From the NCBI GenBank assembly GCA_014379405.1, contig JACMLU010000025.1:186001-250000 (forward strand): a stretch of 64,000 nucleotides of DNA, read 5' to 3'. Positions 16,129-25,204 of the stretch are shown piece after piece. The stretch is from Flavobacterium sp. GTDB lineage: Bacteria > Bacteroidota > Bacteroidia > Flavobacteriales > Flavobacteriaceae. The notes beneath the pieces were generated by a model. It was not told where the DNA came from and did no database searches. It was given only the letters and a program-made list of their open reading frames with translations. Within the stretch, counting starts at the first letter, position 1. Every line of letters starts with the position of its first letter. Position numbers and translations under genes: made by a program.

Positions 16129-18897
16129 ATGATAAACCGTTTCCCATTGAAAACCAAGATACTTAAACACTCCTTTTTTATCACATTTATACTAATTTTG
16201 GTAGCCTGTTCAACCAAGAAAGATACCTTTTTAGCCAGAAATTCCCATGCATTAAGCACCAGAGACAATATTTTATACAATGGACAAATTGGGTTGGACA
16301 AGGGAATTAAAGAGATAAAAACGGGTTCGAAAGATAATTTTTGGAAGCGATTACCCATCGAAAGAATGCAAATTACCGATGACAATGTTGCCGTTGAAAA
16401 AACCAAAAACGCCAATTTTGAACTAGCCGAAGCCAAAGCGACCAAAGCCATCCAGAAACATTCGATGAATATTGGCGGTCAAGAAAAAAATTATCAAATA
16501 GACGAAGCCTATTTACTTTTGGGAAAATCAAGGTATTACGACCAACGATTTATCCCTGCTTTAGATGCATTCAATTATATTTTGTACAAATATCCCAACA
16601 GCAGCAACATTTATCAAGCCAAGATTTGGAGAGAAAAAGCCAATATGCGTTTAGGAAATGATGCTCAAGTTATCAAAAACATCAGCAAATTGCTGGATGA
16701 AAAAAAGCTTAAAAAGCAAGTAATCGCAGATGCCAATGCGCTTTTATCGCAATCTTTTTTGAACTTGGAAGAAAAAGACAGTGCCATTGCCAAACTAAAA
16801 GTGGCCGAAAAATTCACAAAAGTAAATTCAGAACGAGCTAGATACCGATTTATTCTTGGGCAATTGTACCAAGAAATGGGAGTAAAGGATAGTGCTGTTT
16901 ATAGCTATCAATCTGTGATTGATATGAACAGAAAAGCTGAAAGAGAAATCATTATCCAGGCTTATGCCAAAAAAGCGCAACTGTACGATTATCAAAATGG
17001 GGATAAAGATTCCTTTGTTAAAACCTATAATAAACTGGTTGATGACAGGGAAAACAGACCTTTTCTTGATGTTATTTATTATGAAATGGGCGTGTTTTAT
17101 GACAAACAAAACGATCAAGAATTAGCCAAAGAATTTTATAATGCTTCGCTAAATGCCAATTCTCCAGATGCTTATTTAGTGGCATCGAATTATAGAAATT
17201 TGGGAGACATGCATTTTAAAAACACGGAATATTCAACTGCAGCAAAATATTATGATAGTACCTTGGTCAAATTGGATGTTAAAACCAGAGAATACATTCA
17301 TATCAAAAAAATCAGAAAAGATTTAGATGAAGTGATTGAATATGAATCAATTGCTAAAGAAAATGACAGTATTTTGAACATTGTTGCCCTATCGGATACG
17401 GACAGGATTTTGTATTTTGAAAAACACATCGACCAACTGAAAAAGTCTGATGAAGCCAAAAAATTATTGGAAGAAAAACAGAAAGAAACACTTGCCAATA
17501 TTGACAGAAACAACATCAACAGTACCGATGATCCTGTTCCAACGAAGTCAGGCATGCCAGGAAAAAAATCTTCGCTTGCCCCACCTTCTTTTCCAAGAAC
17601 TTCAGGAAATGATGCGGCCAATACTTTCTATTTTTACAATCCTTCGACAGTAGCTTTTGGAAAAATTGAGTTCAAGAAAAAATTTGGAAATAGAGAATTG
17701 GTTGGAAATTGGAGGTTATCAACCAATAAAGCAGGAACATTTGATGGTGCGGTTAGCGACACAACAGTAACAGACAAAGTTGAAACTGCTAAAGAAGTTG
17801 AACAATACACAACTGCTTTTTATTTGGACCAGCTTCCGAAAACACAAGTGGAGATAGACGACATCGCCAAGAAACGCAATTTTGCCTATTATCAATTGGG
17901 TGTTATCTACAAAGAAAAATTCAAGGAATACGAATTGGCTAGTAAAAAATTGGAGCAATTATTGACTTACAATCCCGAAGAAAAACTGGTTCTTCCTACG
18001 ATGTATAATTTGTACAAAATATACCAAATCACCGATAATACCAAGGCTGAGGAGATGAAAGCTCGTATTTCGAGCCAGTATTCAAATTCTCGTTATGCAC
18101 AGATTATCAATAATACCAATACTAATTCGGTTTCCTCAAAAGACGGTCCAGAAGATGTCTATGATAAATGGTATAAATTGTATCAAGAAGAGCATTTCGC
18201 TGAAGTATTGGCTAAATTAGACGACTTGATTCTTCAATATTCTGGAGACGAAATTGTTGCAAAATTTGAATTGCTTAAAGCCAATATTCTTGGAAAACTA
18301 CAAGGATTGGAAGCTTATAAAAACGGTTTGCAATATGTTGCTGACAATTATCCAACCAGTGAAGAAGGCAAGAACGCCCGTGAAATTTTGACCAATCAAA
18401 TTCCTTCATTGGAAAAAATGAATTTCAGTTCTGCCGATACCAAAAACTGGAAAATTCTTTATAAAGCAGGTAAACCCGAAGACAAAAACACCAAAGCACT
18501 GGAGGATAAAATCAAGAAATTCATTGCTAGTGAAAATATGCAAAAATTGACTTATTCGTTTGATATTTATACCGAAAAAGAAACCTTCTTGACGATTAGC
18601 GGCATAAAATCGGAGGCTTACGCCAAAAATATTGCTATGATAATGAAGGACGATAAAAAATATAAAGTTGCAGAAACAGCTGTCGTGATTTCGAACGAAA
18701 ACTACAAAGTGGTTCAAATCAAGAAAAATCTGGATCAATATTTGGCGCAACCACCAGTAGTTCCTGTATCTGTTCAACCGACTGTTGTTCCTCAATCGTC
18801 AGACGTGAAACAGCCAGTTCCACCAGCGACCAATCAATTGACGCCTCCAGTAATGACACCTCCAGCAGGAAAATCGCAATCACCTCCAAAGCCGTAA
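16129..18897 (+). CDS. sprE: Gliding motility/type IX secretion lipoprotein SprE (PorW-like)
   Basis: 922 residues. A lipobox (LILVAC, Cys at 27) is followed by ACSTKKDTFLARNSHALSTRDN, a segment typical of SprE, then many TPR-like repeats (about residues 110-400 and 580-800, for example AYLLLGKSRYYDQRFIPALD and YYEMGVFYDKQNDQELAKEF), a linker with Pro/Ser/Asn, and a Pro-rich C-terminus (last 50 residues). SprE/PorW is a periplasmic-facing lipoprotein needed for type IX secretion and gliding. As in Flavobacterium, it lies just upstream of a bactofilin gene and the atp operon; its stop codon is 3 bp from the bactofilin start. Confidence 0.88.
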   Translation: MINRFPLKTKILKHSFFITFILILVACSTKKDTFLARNSHALSTRDNILYNGQIGLDKGIKEIKTGSKDNFWKRLPIERMQITDDNVAVEKTKNANFELAEAKATKAIQKHSMNIGGQEKNYQIDEAYLLLGKSRYYDQRFIPALDAFNYILYKYPNSSNIYQAKIWREKANMRLGNDAQVIKNISKLLDEKKLKKQVIADANALLSQSFLNLEEKDSAIAKLKVAEKFTKVNSERARYRFILGQLYQEMGVKDSAVYSYQSVIDMNRKAEREIIIQAYAKKAQLYDYQNGDKDSFVKTYNKLVDDRENRPFLDVIYYEMGVFYDKQNDQELAKEFYNASLNANSPDAYLVASNYRNLGDMHFKNTEYSTAAKYYDSTLVKLDVKTREYIHIKKIRKDLDEVIEYESIAKENDSILNIVALSDTDRILYFEKHIDQLKKSDEAKKLLEEKQKETLANIDRNNINSTDDPVPTKSGMPGKKSSLAPPSFPRTSGNDAANTFYFYNPSTVAFGKIEFKKKFGNRELVGNWRLSTNKAGTFDGAVSDTTVTDKVETAKEVEQYTTAFYLDQLPKTQVEIDDIAKKRNFAYYQLGVIYKEKFKEYELASKKLEQLLTYNPEEKLVLPTMYNLYKIYQITDNTKAEEMKARISSQYSNSRYAQIINNTNTNSVSSKDGPEDVYDKWYKLYQEEHFAEVLAKLDDLILQYSGDEIVAKFELLKANILGKLQGLEAYKNGLQYVADNYPTSEEGKNAREILTNQIPSLEKMNFSSADTKNWKILYKAGKPEDKNTKALEDKIKKFIASENMQKLTYSFDIYTEKETFLTISGIKSEAYAKNIAMIMKDDKKYKVAETAVVISNENYKVVQIKKNLDQYLAQPPVVPVSVQPTVVPQSSDVKQPVPPATNQLTPPVMTPPAGKSQSPPKP

Positions 18898-18900
18898 ATT

Positions 18901-19311
18901 ATGTTTGACAAAAAGACAAAATCATATACCGACCTTCTTGGAAAAACGAATAGAATTGTGGAAGGAACCTCAATTAAAGGAGATATTATTTCCCAAGCCG
19001 ATTTTAGATTGGACGGCGAATTGATTGGAAATTTTCAAACGAAAGGGAAAATTGTCATTGGCCCAGCAGGAAGTGTTACGGGCGATATTATTTGCAAAAA
19101 TGCCGATATTGAAGGCAAGTTCAACGGTAAAATTAAAGTTGCAGAGGTACTAAACGTGAAAAACAAAGCCAGCATTTATGGCGAAGTAATATGTGGAAAA
19201 TTATCCGTGGAACCCGGCGCCGACTTTAGTGCTTCATGCAAAATGAAGACCAATACAAAAAACACCTTAGCACAAGATGGAGAACCAAGACCCGAAGAAA
19301 CGAACCAATAA
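18901..19311 (+). CDS. Bactofilin (polymer-forming cytoskeletal protein)
   Basis: 136 residues: a short disordered start, then the bactofilin beta-helix (about 18-115) with IVEGTSIKGDIISQADFRLDGELIG and regularly spaced GDI/GKI turns, and a disordered tail. Bactofilins polymerise without nucleotide into scaffolds at the membrane. It sits between sprE and the atp operon and its last 35 bp overlap the next gene in another frame, so the three are probably translated from one message. Confidence 0.92.
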   Translation: MFDKKTKSYTDLLGKTNRIVEGTSIKGDIISQADFRLDGELIGNFQTKGKIVIGPAGSVTGDIICKNADIEGKFNGKIKVAEVLNVKNKASIYGEVICGKLSVEPGADFSASCKMKTNTKNTLAQDGEPRPEETNQ

Positions 19312-19507
19312 TAAGTGGCTCGCACTTATCAATATTCCTATCCAAATGGGGGCAATCATCTTTTTGTTTGCCTATTTTGGAAATTGGCTGGACGAAAAAT
19401 ATCCCAATATTCATAATGTATTTGTCAAAATCCTGACCTTGGTGGGCGTTGCCATCGCCTTTTACAACATCAACAGACAACTCAAAGAGATCAACAAATC
19501 GTCATAA
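19277..19507 (+). CDS. AtpZ/AtpI-like ATP synthase accessory protein
   Basis: 76 residues with two transmembrane helices (about 17-36 and 46-63) separated by GNWLDEKYPN, the pattern of AtpZ/AtpI family proteins encoded ahead of atpB, which in other bacteria help c-ring assembly or Mg transport. It overlaps the bactofilin gene by 35 bp. Confidence 0.85.
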   Translation: MENQDPKKRTNNKWLALINIPIQMGAIIFLFAYFGNWLDEKYPNIHNVFVKILTLVGVAIAFYNINRQLKEINKSS

Positions 19508-19514
19508 AACCGAA

Positions 19515-19913
19515 ATGAATTTAAAAAAATACCAACCCATTCTCGAGGTTTTTCTCCTTTCGGTTTTGGTTTATATAGCACATAAACTTTTTTTTTTCTT
19601 AAACGACAATAATCCAAAATTTGATAATTTTCACTTTCCAATTGAAGTTGTCTATGGATTTTTCTTTGTTTGTTCGGTAGTTATTCTTCTTATTCTCATT
19701 AAAGTAAAAGGAAAAAATATTGACAATGTAGGTTACACTTTTCTACTGGTAACGTTTATCAAGATGGCTCTCTCTTATGCTGTTTTATCACCCATACTAC
19801 ATTCGGGAAATTCTAATGTAAGAATTGAAAAGCTGAATTTCTTTGTCATTTTTGCTTTGTTTTTAACGATTGAAACGTTTGTAACTATTAGAATATTAAG
19901 TAATAAGCAATAA
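19515..19913 (+). CDS. Four-helix membrane protein in the atp cluster (DUF6168-like)
   Basis: 132 residues with four predicted membrane helices (about 11-31, 42-62, 73-93 and 108-126). A longer frame from 19449 overlaps the previous gene; the ATG at 19515 (MNLKKYQPIL), 8 bp after the preceding stop, is the likely start. Position and size match flavobacterial proteins of the DUF6168 type, which occupy the place of AtpI upstream of atpB. A role in ATP synthase assembly is an inference from position. Confidence 0.75.
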   Translation: MNLKKYQPILEVFLLSVLVYIAHKLFFFLNDNNPKFDNFHFPIEVVYGFFFVCSVVILLILIKVKGKNIDNVGYTFLLVTFIKMALSYAVLSPILHSGNSNVRIEKLNFFVIFALFLTIETFVTIRILSNKQ

Positions 19914-19959
19914 AATATTTTTAAAACAACAATTCTACCAAAAAAAATTATTTAATGCT

Positions 19960-19989
19960 TTTGGCATATTAATTTAAAATGTACCTTTG
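19960..19989 (+). promoter_or_regulatory. Promoter of the atpB operon
   Basis: TTTG (19960-19963), an 18-bp spacer and TACCTTTG (19982-19989): close to the full Bacteroidota consensus TTTG-N19-TAnnTTTG. It lies 41 bp upstream of atpB, in the only long spacer of the cluster, so the core F0F1 genes probably have their own promoter separate from sprE. Confidence 0.75.
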
Positions 19990-20030
19990 CACCCAATTTC
20001 AGAAACTAAAAATTAAGATAATTAACAGTT

Positions 20031-21173
20031 ATGGTGATTTCAAACAAACCACTTCAATTTATAATAGCGATTTTAATAGCCTGTCTTCCAGTATTTGGTT
20101 TCTCAAATACCCCAACGGAAAACACACCAGTACAAACTGAAACTACAGCCGTTGCACACGAAGCTGCTCCAGAGGCTGGAGAAGAAACTTCAGAAATAAA
20201 AGAACAAATAAAAGAAGTTATTGGTCACCACGTTTTAGATGGTCACGAATTCTCTCTTTTTTCAGATTCAGAAACTGGAGCTCATTACGGGTTTCCGTTG
20301 CCAATCATTCTTTGGGATAATGGAGTTCAAGTTTTCTCTTCTTCTAAATTCGAACACGGAGAAGCTGTTGCCGAGTCTAACGGAAATTTCTACAAATTAC
20401 ACCACGAAAAAATATACAAAACCGATGCTGCTGGAACTTTAACCGAAGAGCACGGACATCCGACAAATGCAAAACCAATCGACCTTTCTATCACAAAAGG
20501 AGTTTTGACAATAATGGTTGTGGCTTTGTTAATGTTTTTATTGTTTACAAGCCTAGCAAAATCATACGCTAAAAATGGAGGAATTTCTTCAGGTTTTGGA
20601 AGACTTTTCGAACCAATCGTATTGTACATCCGCGACGAAATTGCAATTCCAAACATTGGTGAAAAGCACTATAAAAGATATATGAGTTATTTATTGACCA
20701 TCTTTTTCTTTGTATGGTTCTTGAATATCTTTGGTTTGACTCCACTAGGAATCAACGTTACCGGAAACATCGCCATCACTTTTGGATTAGCGGTAATCAC
20801 TTTCGTAATCACGACACTTACAGCCAACAAAAATTATTGGGGACACATTTTCTGGATGCCAGGCGTACCAACTCCAATGAAAATAATTTTGGCTCCAATA
20901 GAATTATTGGGAGTATTCATCAAACCATTCGCATTGATGATTCGTTTATACGCGAATATTTTTGCAGGTCACGTGGTATTGATGAGTTTGATTGGATTGA
21001 TATTTATTTTCAAAAGTTGGTTGGGAAGTAGCTTGTCATTTATGTTGTCATTCGCTATTTCAATCATCGAAATATTAGTTGCCTTGTTACAAGCTTATAT
21101 CTTCACAATGCTTTCTGCTTTGTACTTCGGTTCAGCAGTTGAGGAACATCATCACGAAGGAGCGCATCATTAA
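20031..21173 (+). CDS. atpB: ATP synthase F0 subunit a
   Basis: 380 residues, longer than the usual 250-290 because of an N-terminal extension of about 130 residues with its own signal-like segment and a His/Glu-rich region, a form typical of Bacteroidota. The membrane domain has the essential arginine in FALMIRLYANIFAGHVVLM (about residue 303) and the ALLQAYIFTMLSALYF helix. The C-terminus ends in a His-rich tail (EEHHHEGAHH). It forms the proton half-channels against the c-ring. Confidence 0.97.
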   Translation: MVISNKPLQFIIAILIACLPVFGFSNTPTENTPVQTETTAVAHEAAPEAGEETSEIKEQIKEVIGHHVLDGHEFSLFSDSETGAHYGFPLPIILWDNGVQVFSSSKFEHGEAVAESNGNFYKLHHEKIYKTDAAGTLTEEHGHPTNAKPIDLSITKGVLTIMVVALLMFLLFTSLAKSYAKNGGISSGFGRLFEPIVLYIRDEIAIPNIGEKHYKRYMSYLLTIFFFVWFLNIFGLTPLGINVTGNIAITFGLAVITFVITTLTANKNYWGHIFWMPGVPTPMKIILAPIELLGVFIKPFALMIRLYANIFAGHVVLMSLIGLIFIFKSWLGSSLSFMLSFAISIIEILVALLQAYIFTMLSALYFGSAVEEHHHEGAHH

Positions 21174-21278
21174 AATGTTTGTTGTTTGTTGTTTTGAGTT
21201 TGTTGTTTTGCAACGATAAACCATAAGCCACAAACCATAAACTTGAAAGAGAATGTTTAATTTTTAATACATATTTTT

Positions 21279-21470
21279 ATGGAAATTCCTAAAATCGTTG
21301 GAGCAGGATTAGTAGTTATTGGAGCAGGTATTGGTATTGGTAGAATCGGTGGTTCTGCAATGGATGCAATCGCTCGTCAACCAGAAGCTACTGGAAAAAT
21401 TCAAACAGCTATGCTTATTGCAGCTGCGCTTATTGAAGGTATTGGATTTGCTGCGTTATTCGCTGTATAA
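21279..21470 (+). CDS. atpE: ATP synthase F0 subunit c
   Basis: 63 residues forming the two-helix hairpin with the polar loop ARQPEATGKI. The ion-binding glutamate is in AALIEGIGFA; glycine rather than serine follows it, which argues for proton rather than sodium coupling. A strong hairpin follows the gene (21483-21515). Confidence 0.97.
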   Translation: MEIPKIVGAGLVVIGAGIGIGRIGGSAMDAIARQPEATGKIQTAMLIAAALIEGIGFAALFAV

Positions 21471-21482
21471 TTCTTCAAAACA

Positions 21483-21515
21483 AAAAGCTGTAACGGTTGG
21501 TTGCAGCTTTTGTTT
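21483..21515 (+). terminator. Hairpin between atpE and atpF (partial terminator or mRNA stabiliser)
   Basis: AAAAGCTGTAAC (21483-21494) pairs with GTTGCAGCTTTT (21500-21511) over 12 bp with one G-U pair and a 5-base loop, followed by TTT. In the middle of an operon it may end part of the transcripts or protect the atpE 3' end, raising the amount of subunit c relative to b. Confidence 0.6.
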
Positions 21516-21555
21516 AAAAAAATTAAATTAAAAGAATACAATTTAAAGAGATACT

Positions 21556-22056
21556 ATGGAAAAGTTAATAAATGATTTTTCGTTTGGATTATTTATCTGG
21601 CAAACAATAATTTTTGTTGGATTGATTTTGTTATTGAAAAAATTTGCATGGAAACCTATTTTGGATGCCGTTAACGAAAGAGAAGAAGGAATTAAAAATG
21701 CCTTGCTTTCTGCTGACAACGCCAGAAAAGAAATGCAAAATCTTCAATCAGACAATCAACGTATTTTGCAAGAAGCAAGATTAGAGCGTGATTCTTTATT
21801 GAAAGATGCACGTGAAATGAAAGAGAAAATGGTTGCCGATGCCAAAAATGAAGCTCAAGCTCAAGGTCTGAAAATGATCGAACAAGCTAAAGCCGCCATC
21901 GAAAGCGAAAAAAATGCAGCTATGGCCGAATTGAAACTACACGTTTCTACTTTGTCACTTGAAATTGCAGAAAAATTATTAAAAGACGAATTGTCTAACA
22001 AAGAAGCTCAAGTAAAATTAGTTGAGAAAATGTTAGGTGATGCTAAATTAAACTAA
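21556..22056 (+). CDS. atpF: ATP synthase F0 subunit b
   Basis: 166 residues: one N-terminal membrane helix (about 10-29), then KKFAWKPILDAVNEREEGIK, the start of the long amphipathic stalk helix with heptad character to the C-terminus. It forms the peripheral stalk that ties F1 to subunit a. The stop codon is one base before atpH. Confidence 0.97.
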   Translation: MEKLINDFSFGLFIWQTIIFVGLILLLKKFAWKPILDAVNEREEGIKNALLSADNARKEMQNLQSDNQRILQEARLERDSLLKDAREMKEKMVADAKNEAQAQGLKMIEQAKAAIESEKNAAMAELKLHVSTLSLEIAEKLLKDELSNKEAQVKLVEKMLGDAKLN

Positions 22057-22057
22057 T

Positions 22058-22594
22058 ATGTCAAGTACAAGAGCAGCAATTCGTTATGCAAAAGCCATTT
22101 TAGAAATAGCAGACTCCAAAGGTGTCGCTTCTGAAGTGAGTGCTGATATGGCATTGATTGCATCAACAATAAAATCGAATTCTGAATTGAGTTCTTTCAT
22201 CCAAAATCCGCTAATAGTAACGGATACTAAAAAGGATGTTGTTTCAGAAGTTTTTGCTTCTGTTAATGCAGTAACCAAAAGCCTTTTCAAATTATTGTTG
22301 GAAAACAAAAGATTTGAAATCTTGGACGGCATTGCAATAGAATACAACAAATTGTTTGATATTATGAATGGTGTTGAAGTAGCTAATGTTACCACTGCCA
22401 TTCCTATGGATGCAGCTTTGGAAGCAAAAGTTTCGGCTAAAATTGCAACCTTTTCATCAAGCAAAAAAATTACCATTGAAAACACGGTAGATCCATCCAT
22501 CATTGGAGGATTTATTTTAAGAATAGGCGATAAGCAATACAATGCTTCTATTGCTGACAGATTACAAGTATTAAAGAGAGAATTAAGTAACTAG
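22058..22594 (+). CDS. atpH: ATP synthase F1 subunit delta
   Basis: 178 residues with the OSCP/delta pattern: RAAIRYAKAILEIADSKG at the N-terminus and VDPSIIGGFILRIGDKQYNASIADRL near the C-terminus. It caps the alpha3beta3 head and binds the b stalk. It lies between atpF and atpA in the usual order. Confidence 0.97.
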   Translation: MSSTRAAIRYAKAILEIADSKGVASEVSADMALIASTIKSNSELSSFIQNPLIVTDTKKDVVSEVFASVNAVTKSLFKLLLENKRFEILDGIAIEYNKLFDIMNGVEVANVTTAIPMDAALEAKVSAKIATFSSSKKITIENTVDPSIIGGFILRIGDKQYNASIADRLQVLKRELSN

Positions 22595-22610
22595 TTATTT
22601 ATAAATAATT

Positions 22611-24188
22611 ATGGCGGAAATTAAACCTGCTGAGATTTCAGCAATATTAAAAAAGCAAGTAGAAGGTTTTGAATCTGGTGCTACATTAGAAGAAGTGGGT
22701 TCTGTACTTCAAGTTGGGGATGGAATTGCTCGTGTTTACGGACTTTCTAATGTTCAATACGGTGAGCTTGTAGAATTTGACAATGGTCTTGAGGCGATTG
22801 TATTGAATCTTGAAGAAGACAATGTTGGTGTGGTACTTTTAGGACCATCAACAGGAATCAAAGAAGGTTCAACTGTAAAAAGAACACAACGTATTGCCTC
22901 TCTTAAAACAGGAGAAGGAATGGTAGGTCGTGTAGTAAACACTCTTGGTTTTCCTATTGATGGAAAAGGACCAATTGGTGGCGAATTATTCGAAATGCCT
23001 TTAGAAAGAAAAGCTCCTGGAGTTATCTTCCGTCAACCAGTTACTGAGCCATTACAAACAGGTATCAAAGCAGTAGATGCTATGATTCCAGTAGGTCGTG
23101 GACAACGTGAGCTTGTTATTGGTGACCGTCAAACAGGTAAATCTACCGTTTGTTTGGATACTATCTTGAACCAAAAAGAATTTTATGATGCAGGAAAACC
23201 TGTATTCTGTATATATGTTGCAATTGGACAAAAAGCGTCAACTGTAGCAGGAATCGCAAAAATGTTAGAAGAAAAAGGTGCAATGGCTTATACAGTTATT
23301 GTGGCTGCCAATGCTTCTGATCCAGCTCCGATGCAAGTATATGCTCCTATGGCAGGTGCTGCAATTGGAGAATATTTTAGGGATTCAGGTCGTCCAGCTT
23401 TGATTGTTTATGATGATTTATCTAAACAAGCTGTTGCTTACCGTGAGGTGTCTCTTTTATTAAGAAGACCACCGGGACGTGAGGCTTATCCTGGAGACGT
23501 TTTCTACTTACACTCTCGTTTATTAGAAAGAGCTTGTAAAGTAATTGCTGATGATGATATTGCTAAAAATATGAATGACTTGCCAGATACTTTAAAAGGT
23601 ATTGTTAAAGGTGGTGGTTCATTGACAGCTTTGCCAATTATCGAAACGCAAGCTGGTGACGTTTCTGCTTATATTCCAACTAACGTAATTTCGATCACTG
23701 ATGGTCAGATTTTCTTGGATGGTGATTTGTTTAATTCAGGGGTTCGTCCAGCGATTAACGTAGGTATTTCTGTATCTCGTGTTGGAGGTAACGCTCAAAT
23801 TAAATCAATGAAAAAAGTAGCAGGTACTTTAAAACTAGACCAAGCACAATACCGCGAATTAGAGGCGTTTGCTAAATTTGGTTCTGATTTGGATGCTGTT
23901 ACTTTAAACGTAATCGAAAAAGGAAAAAGAAACGTGGAGATTTTGAAACAAAATCTAAACGATCCTTATACTGTTGAAAACCAAACTGCCATTATCTATG
24001 CAGGTTCTAAAAATTTGTTGCGTAATGTTCCTGTGAATAAAGTAAAAGAATTCGAGAAAGATTACTTGGAGTTCTTGAACAACAAAAACAGAGCAACTCT
24101 TGATGCATTGAAAGCAGGAAAACTGACTGACGAAATTACAGACGTTTTGGAAGCAGCAGCTAAAGAAGTTTCAGCGAAATATAATTAA
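22611..24188 (+). CDS. atpA: ATP synthase F1 subunit alpha
   Basis: 525 residues. The Walker A motif is GDRQTGKST (about residue 170-178), followed by the Walker B region [17 protein letters not shown] and the alpha signature [17 protein letters not shown] (about 383-399). Codon use looks like that of a highly expressed gene. It forms the noncatalytic nucleotide sites of the F1 head; the catalytic beta subunit gene is not in this operon. Confidence 0.99.
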   Translation: MAEIKPAEISAILKKQVEGFESGATLEEVGSVLQVGDGIARVYGLSNVQYGELVEFDNGLEAIVLNLEEDNVGVVLLGPSTGIKEGSTVKRTQRIASLKTGEGMVGRVVNTLGFPIDGKGPIGGELFEMPLERKAPGVIFRQPVTEPLQTGIKAVDAMIPVGRGQRELVIGDRQTGKSTVCLDTILNQKEFYDAGKPVFCIYVAIGQKASTVAGIAKMLEEKGAMAYTVIVAANASDPAPMQVYAPMAGAAIGEYFRDSGRPALIVYDDLSKQAVAYREVSLLLRRPPGREAYPGDVFYLHSRLLERACKVIADDDIAKNMNDLPDTLKGIVKGGGSLTALPIIETQAGDVSAYIPTNVISITDGQIFLDGDLFNSGVRPAINVGISVSRVGGNAQIKSMKKVAGTLKLDQAQYRELEAFAKFGSDLDAVTLNVIEKGKRNVEILKQNLNDPYTVENQTAIIYAGSKNLLRNVPVNKVKEFEKDYLEFLNNKNRATLDALKAGKLTDEITDVLEAAAKEVSAKYN

Positions 24189-24193
24189 GACAG

Positions 24194-24260
24194 AAGTTAG
24201 AAGCTGGGAGTAGGAAGTTATATTCTTACTTCCCACTTCCATCTTCCCACTCCTAACTTT
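24194..24260. repeat. Low-complexity inverted repeat between atpA and atpG
   Basis: Purine-rich AGTTAGAAG...GGGAGTAGGAAGT is followed by its pyrimidine-rich complement ACTTCCCAC...CACTCCTAACT, so the spacer can fold on itself. The same TAACTTC-type text occurs before the ABC ATPase gene (15220-15255), suggesting a dispersed intergenic repeat. Confidence 0.55.
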
Positions 24261-24269
24261 TACAAAAAA

Positions 24270-25130
24270 ATGGCAAATTTAAAGGAAATCCGTAATAGAA
24301 TTACTTCCGTTTCATCGACGATGCAGATTACTGCTGCGATGAAAATGGTTTCTGCAGCAAAGCTAAAGAAGGCACAAGATGCTATCACCGCAATGCGACC
24401 TTATGCCGAAAAATTGACGGAATTATTACAGAATCTTTCGGCTACTCTTGACGGAGATGTTGGGGGAGAATTCACAAAGCAACGTGAAATCAAAAAAGTA
24501 TTGGTTGTTGCCATCACCTCGAATAGAGGTTTGTGTGGAGCTTTCAATACCAATGTAATCAAGGAAGTTAAAAACCGTGCCGATTATTATGCAGGAAAAC
24601 AAGTTGATGTTTTTGCCATTGGTAAAAAAGGAAACGACATTTTGACTAAAACTCTTAAGGTTGTTGATAATCAAAGTCACGTTTTTGATCATTTGACTTT
24701 TGATAATGTAACTGTAATTGCCGAAACATTGACTCAAAAATTCGTATCTGGAGAGTATGACAAAATCGAATTGGTGTACAATCAATTTAAAAATGCTGCA
24801 ACTCAAATCGTTCAGGTAGAACAATTTTTGCCGTTAGCTCCAATAAAATCAGATAAACCAGCTTCAACTGGTGATTATATCTTTGAGCCATCCAAAGAAG
24901 AAATTGTATTGACCTTGATTCCAAAATCATTGAAAACACAATTGTACAAAGGGGTTAGAGATTCATTTGCTTCTGAACACGGAGCGCGTATGACTGCCAT
25001 GCACAAAGCAACAGACAACGCAACCGAATTGAGAGATCAATTGAAATTGACTTACAACAAAGCACGTCAAGCTGCAATTACTAACGAAATCCTTGAAATC
25101 GTTGGTGGAGCAGAAGCTTTGAAAGGATAA
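24270..25130 (+). CDS. atpG: ATP synthase F1 subunit gamma
   Basis: 286 residues with the typical N-terminal helix (LKEIRNRITSVSSTMQITAAMKMVSAAKLK) and the C-terminal signature helix (TYNKARQAAITNEILEIVGGAEAL). It is the rotor shaft. It ends the operon and is followed by a strong terminator. Confidence 0.98.
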   Translation: MANLKEIRNRITSVSSTMQITAAMKMVSAAKLKKAQDAITAMRPYAEKLTELLQNLSATLDGDVGGEFTKQREIKKVLVVAITSNRGLCGAFNTNVIKEVKNRADYYAGKQVDVFAIGKKGNDILTKTLKVVDNQSHVFDHLTFDNVTVIAETLTQKFVSGEYDKIELVYNQFKNAATQIVQVEQFLPLAPIKSDKPASTGDYIFEPSKEEIVLTLIPKSLKTQLYKGVRDSFASEHGARMTAMHKATDNATELRDQLKLTYNKARQAAITNEILEIVGGAEALKG

Positions 25131-25152
25131 TATTTTATTCTAAATATATTAG

Positions 25153-25180
25153 AAAGTCCCACAATTGTGGGACTTTTTTT
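25153..25180 (+). terminator. Rho-independent terminator of the atp operon
   Basis: A perfect palindrome, AAAGTCCCACAA joined to TTGTGGGACTTT, followed by more T residues, 23 bp after the atpG stop. It is the cleanest terminator in the window. Confidence 0.92.
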
Positions 25181-25204
25181 GTTCAACTACTAATTGTTTC
25201 AGTC

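Noticed and set aside
19449..19514. N-terminal extension of the membrane protein in the atp cluster
   Set aside because: Polar, Ser/Thr/Arg-rich and overlapping the previous gene; the ATG at 19515 leads straight into the conserved helix pattern.
22084..22542. 152-residue antisense frame over atpH
   Set aside because: Shadow of the delta subunit gene within an operon of the opposite strand.
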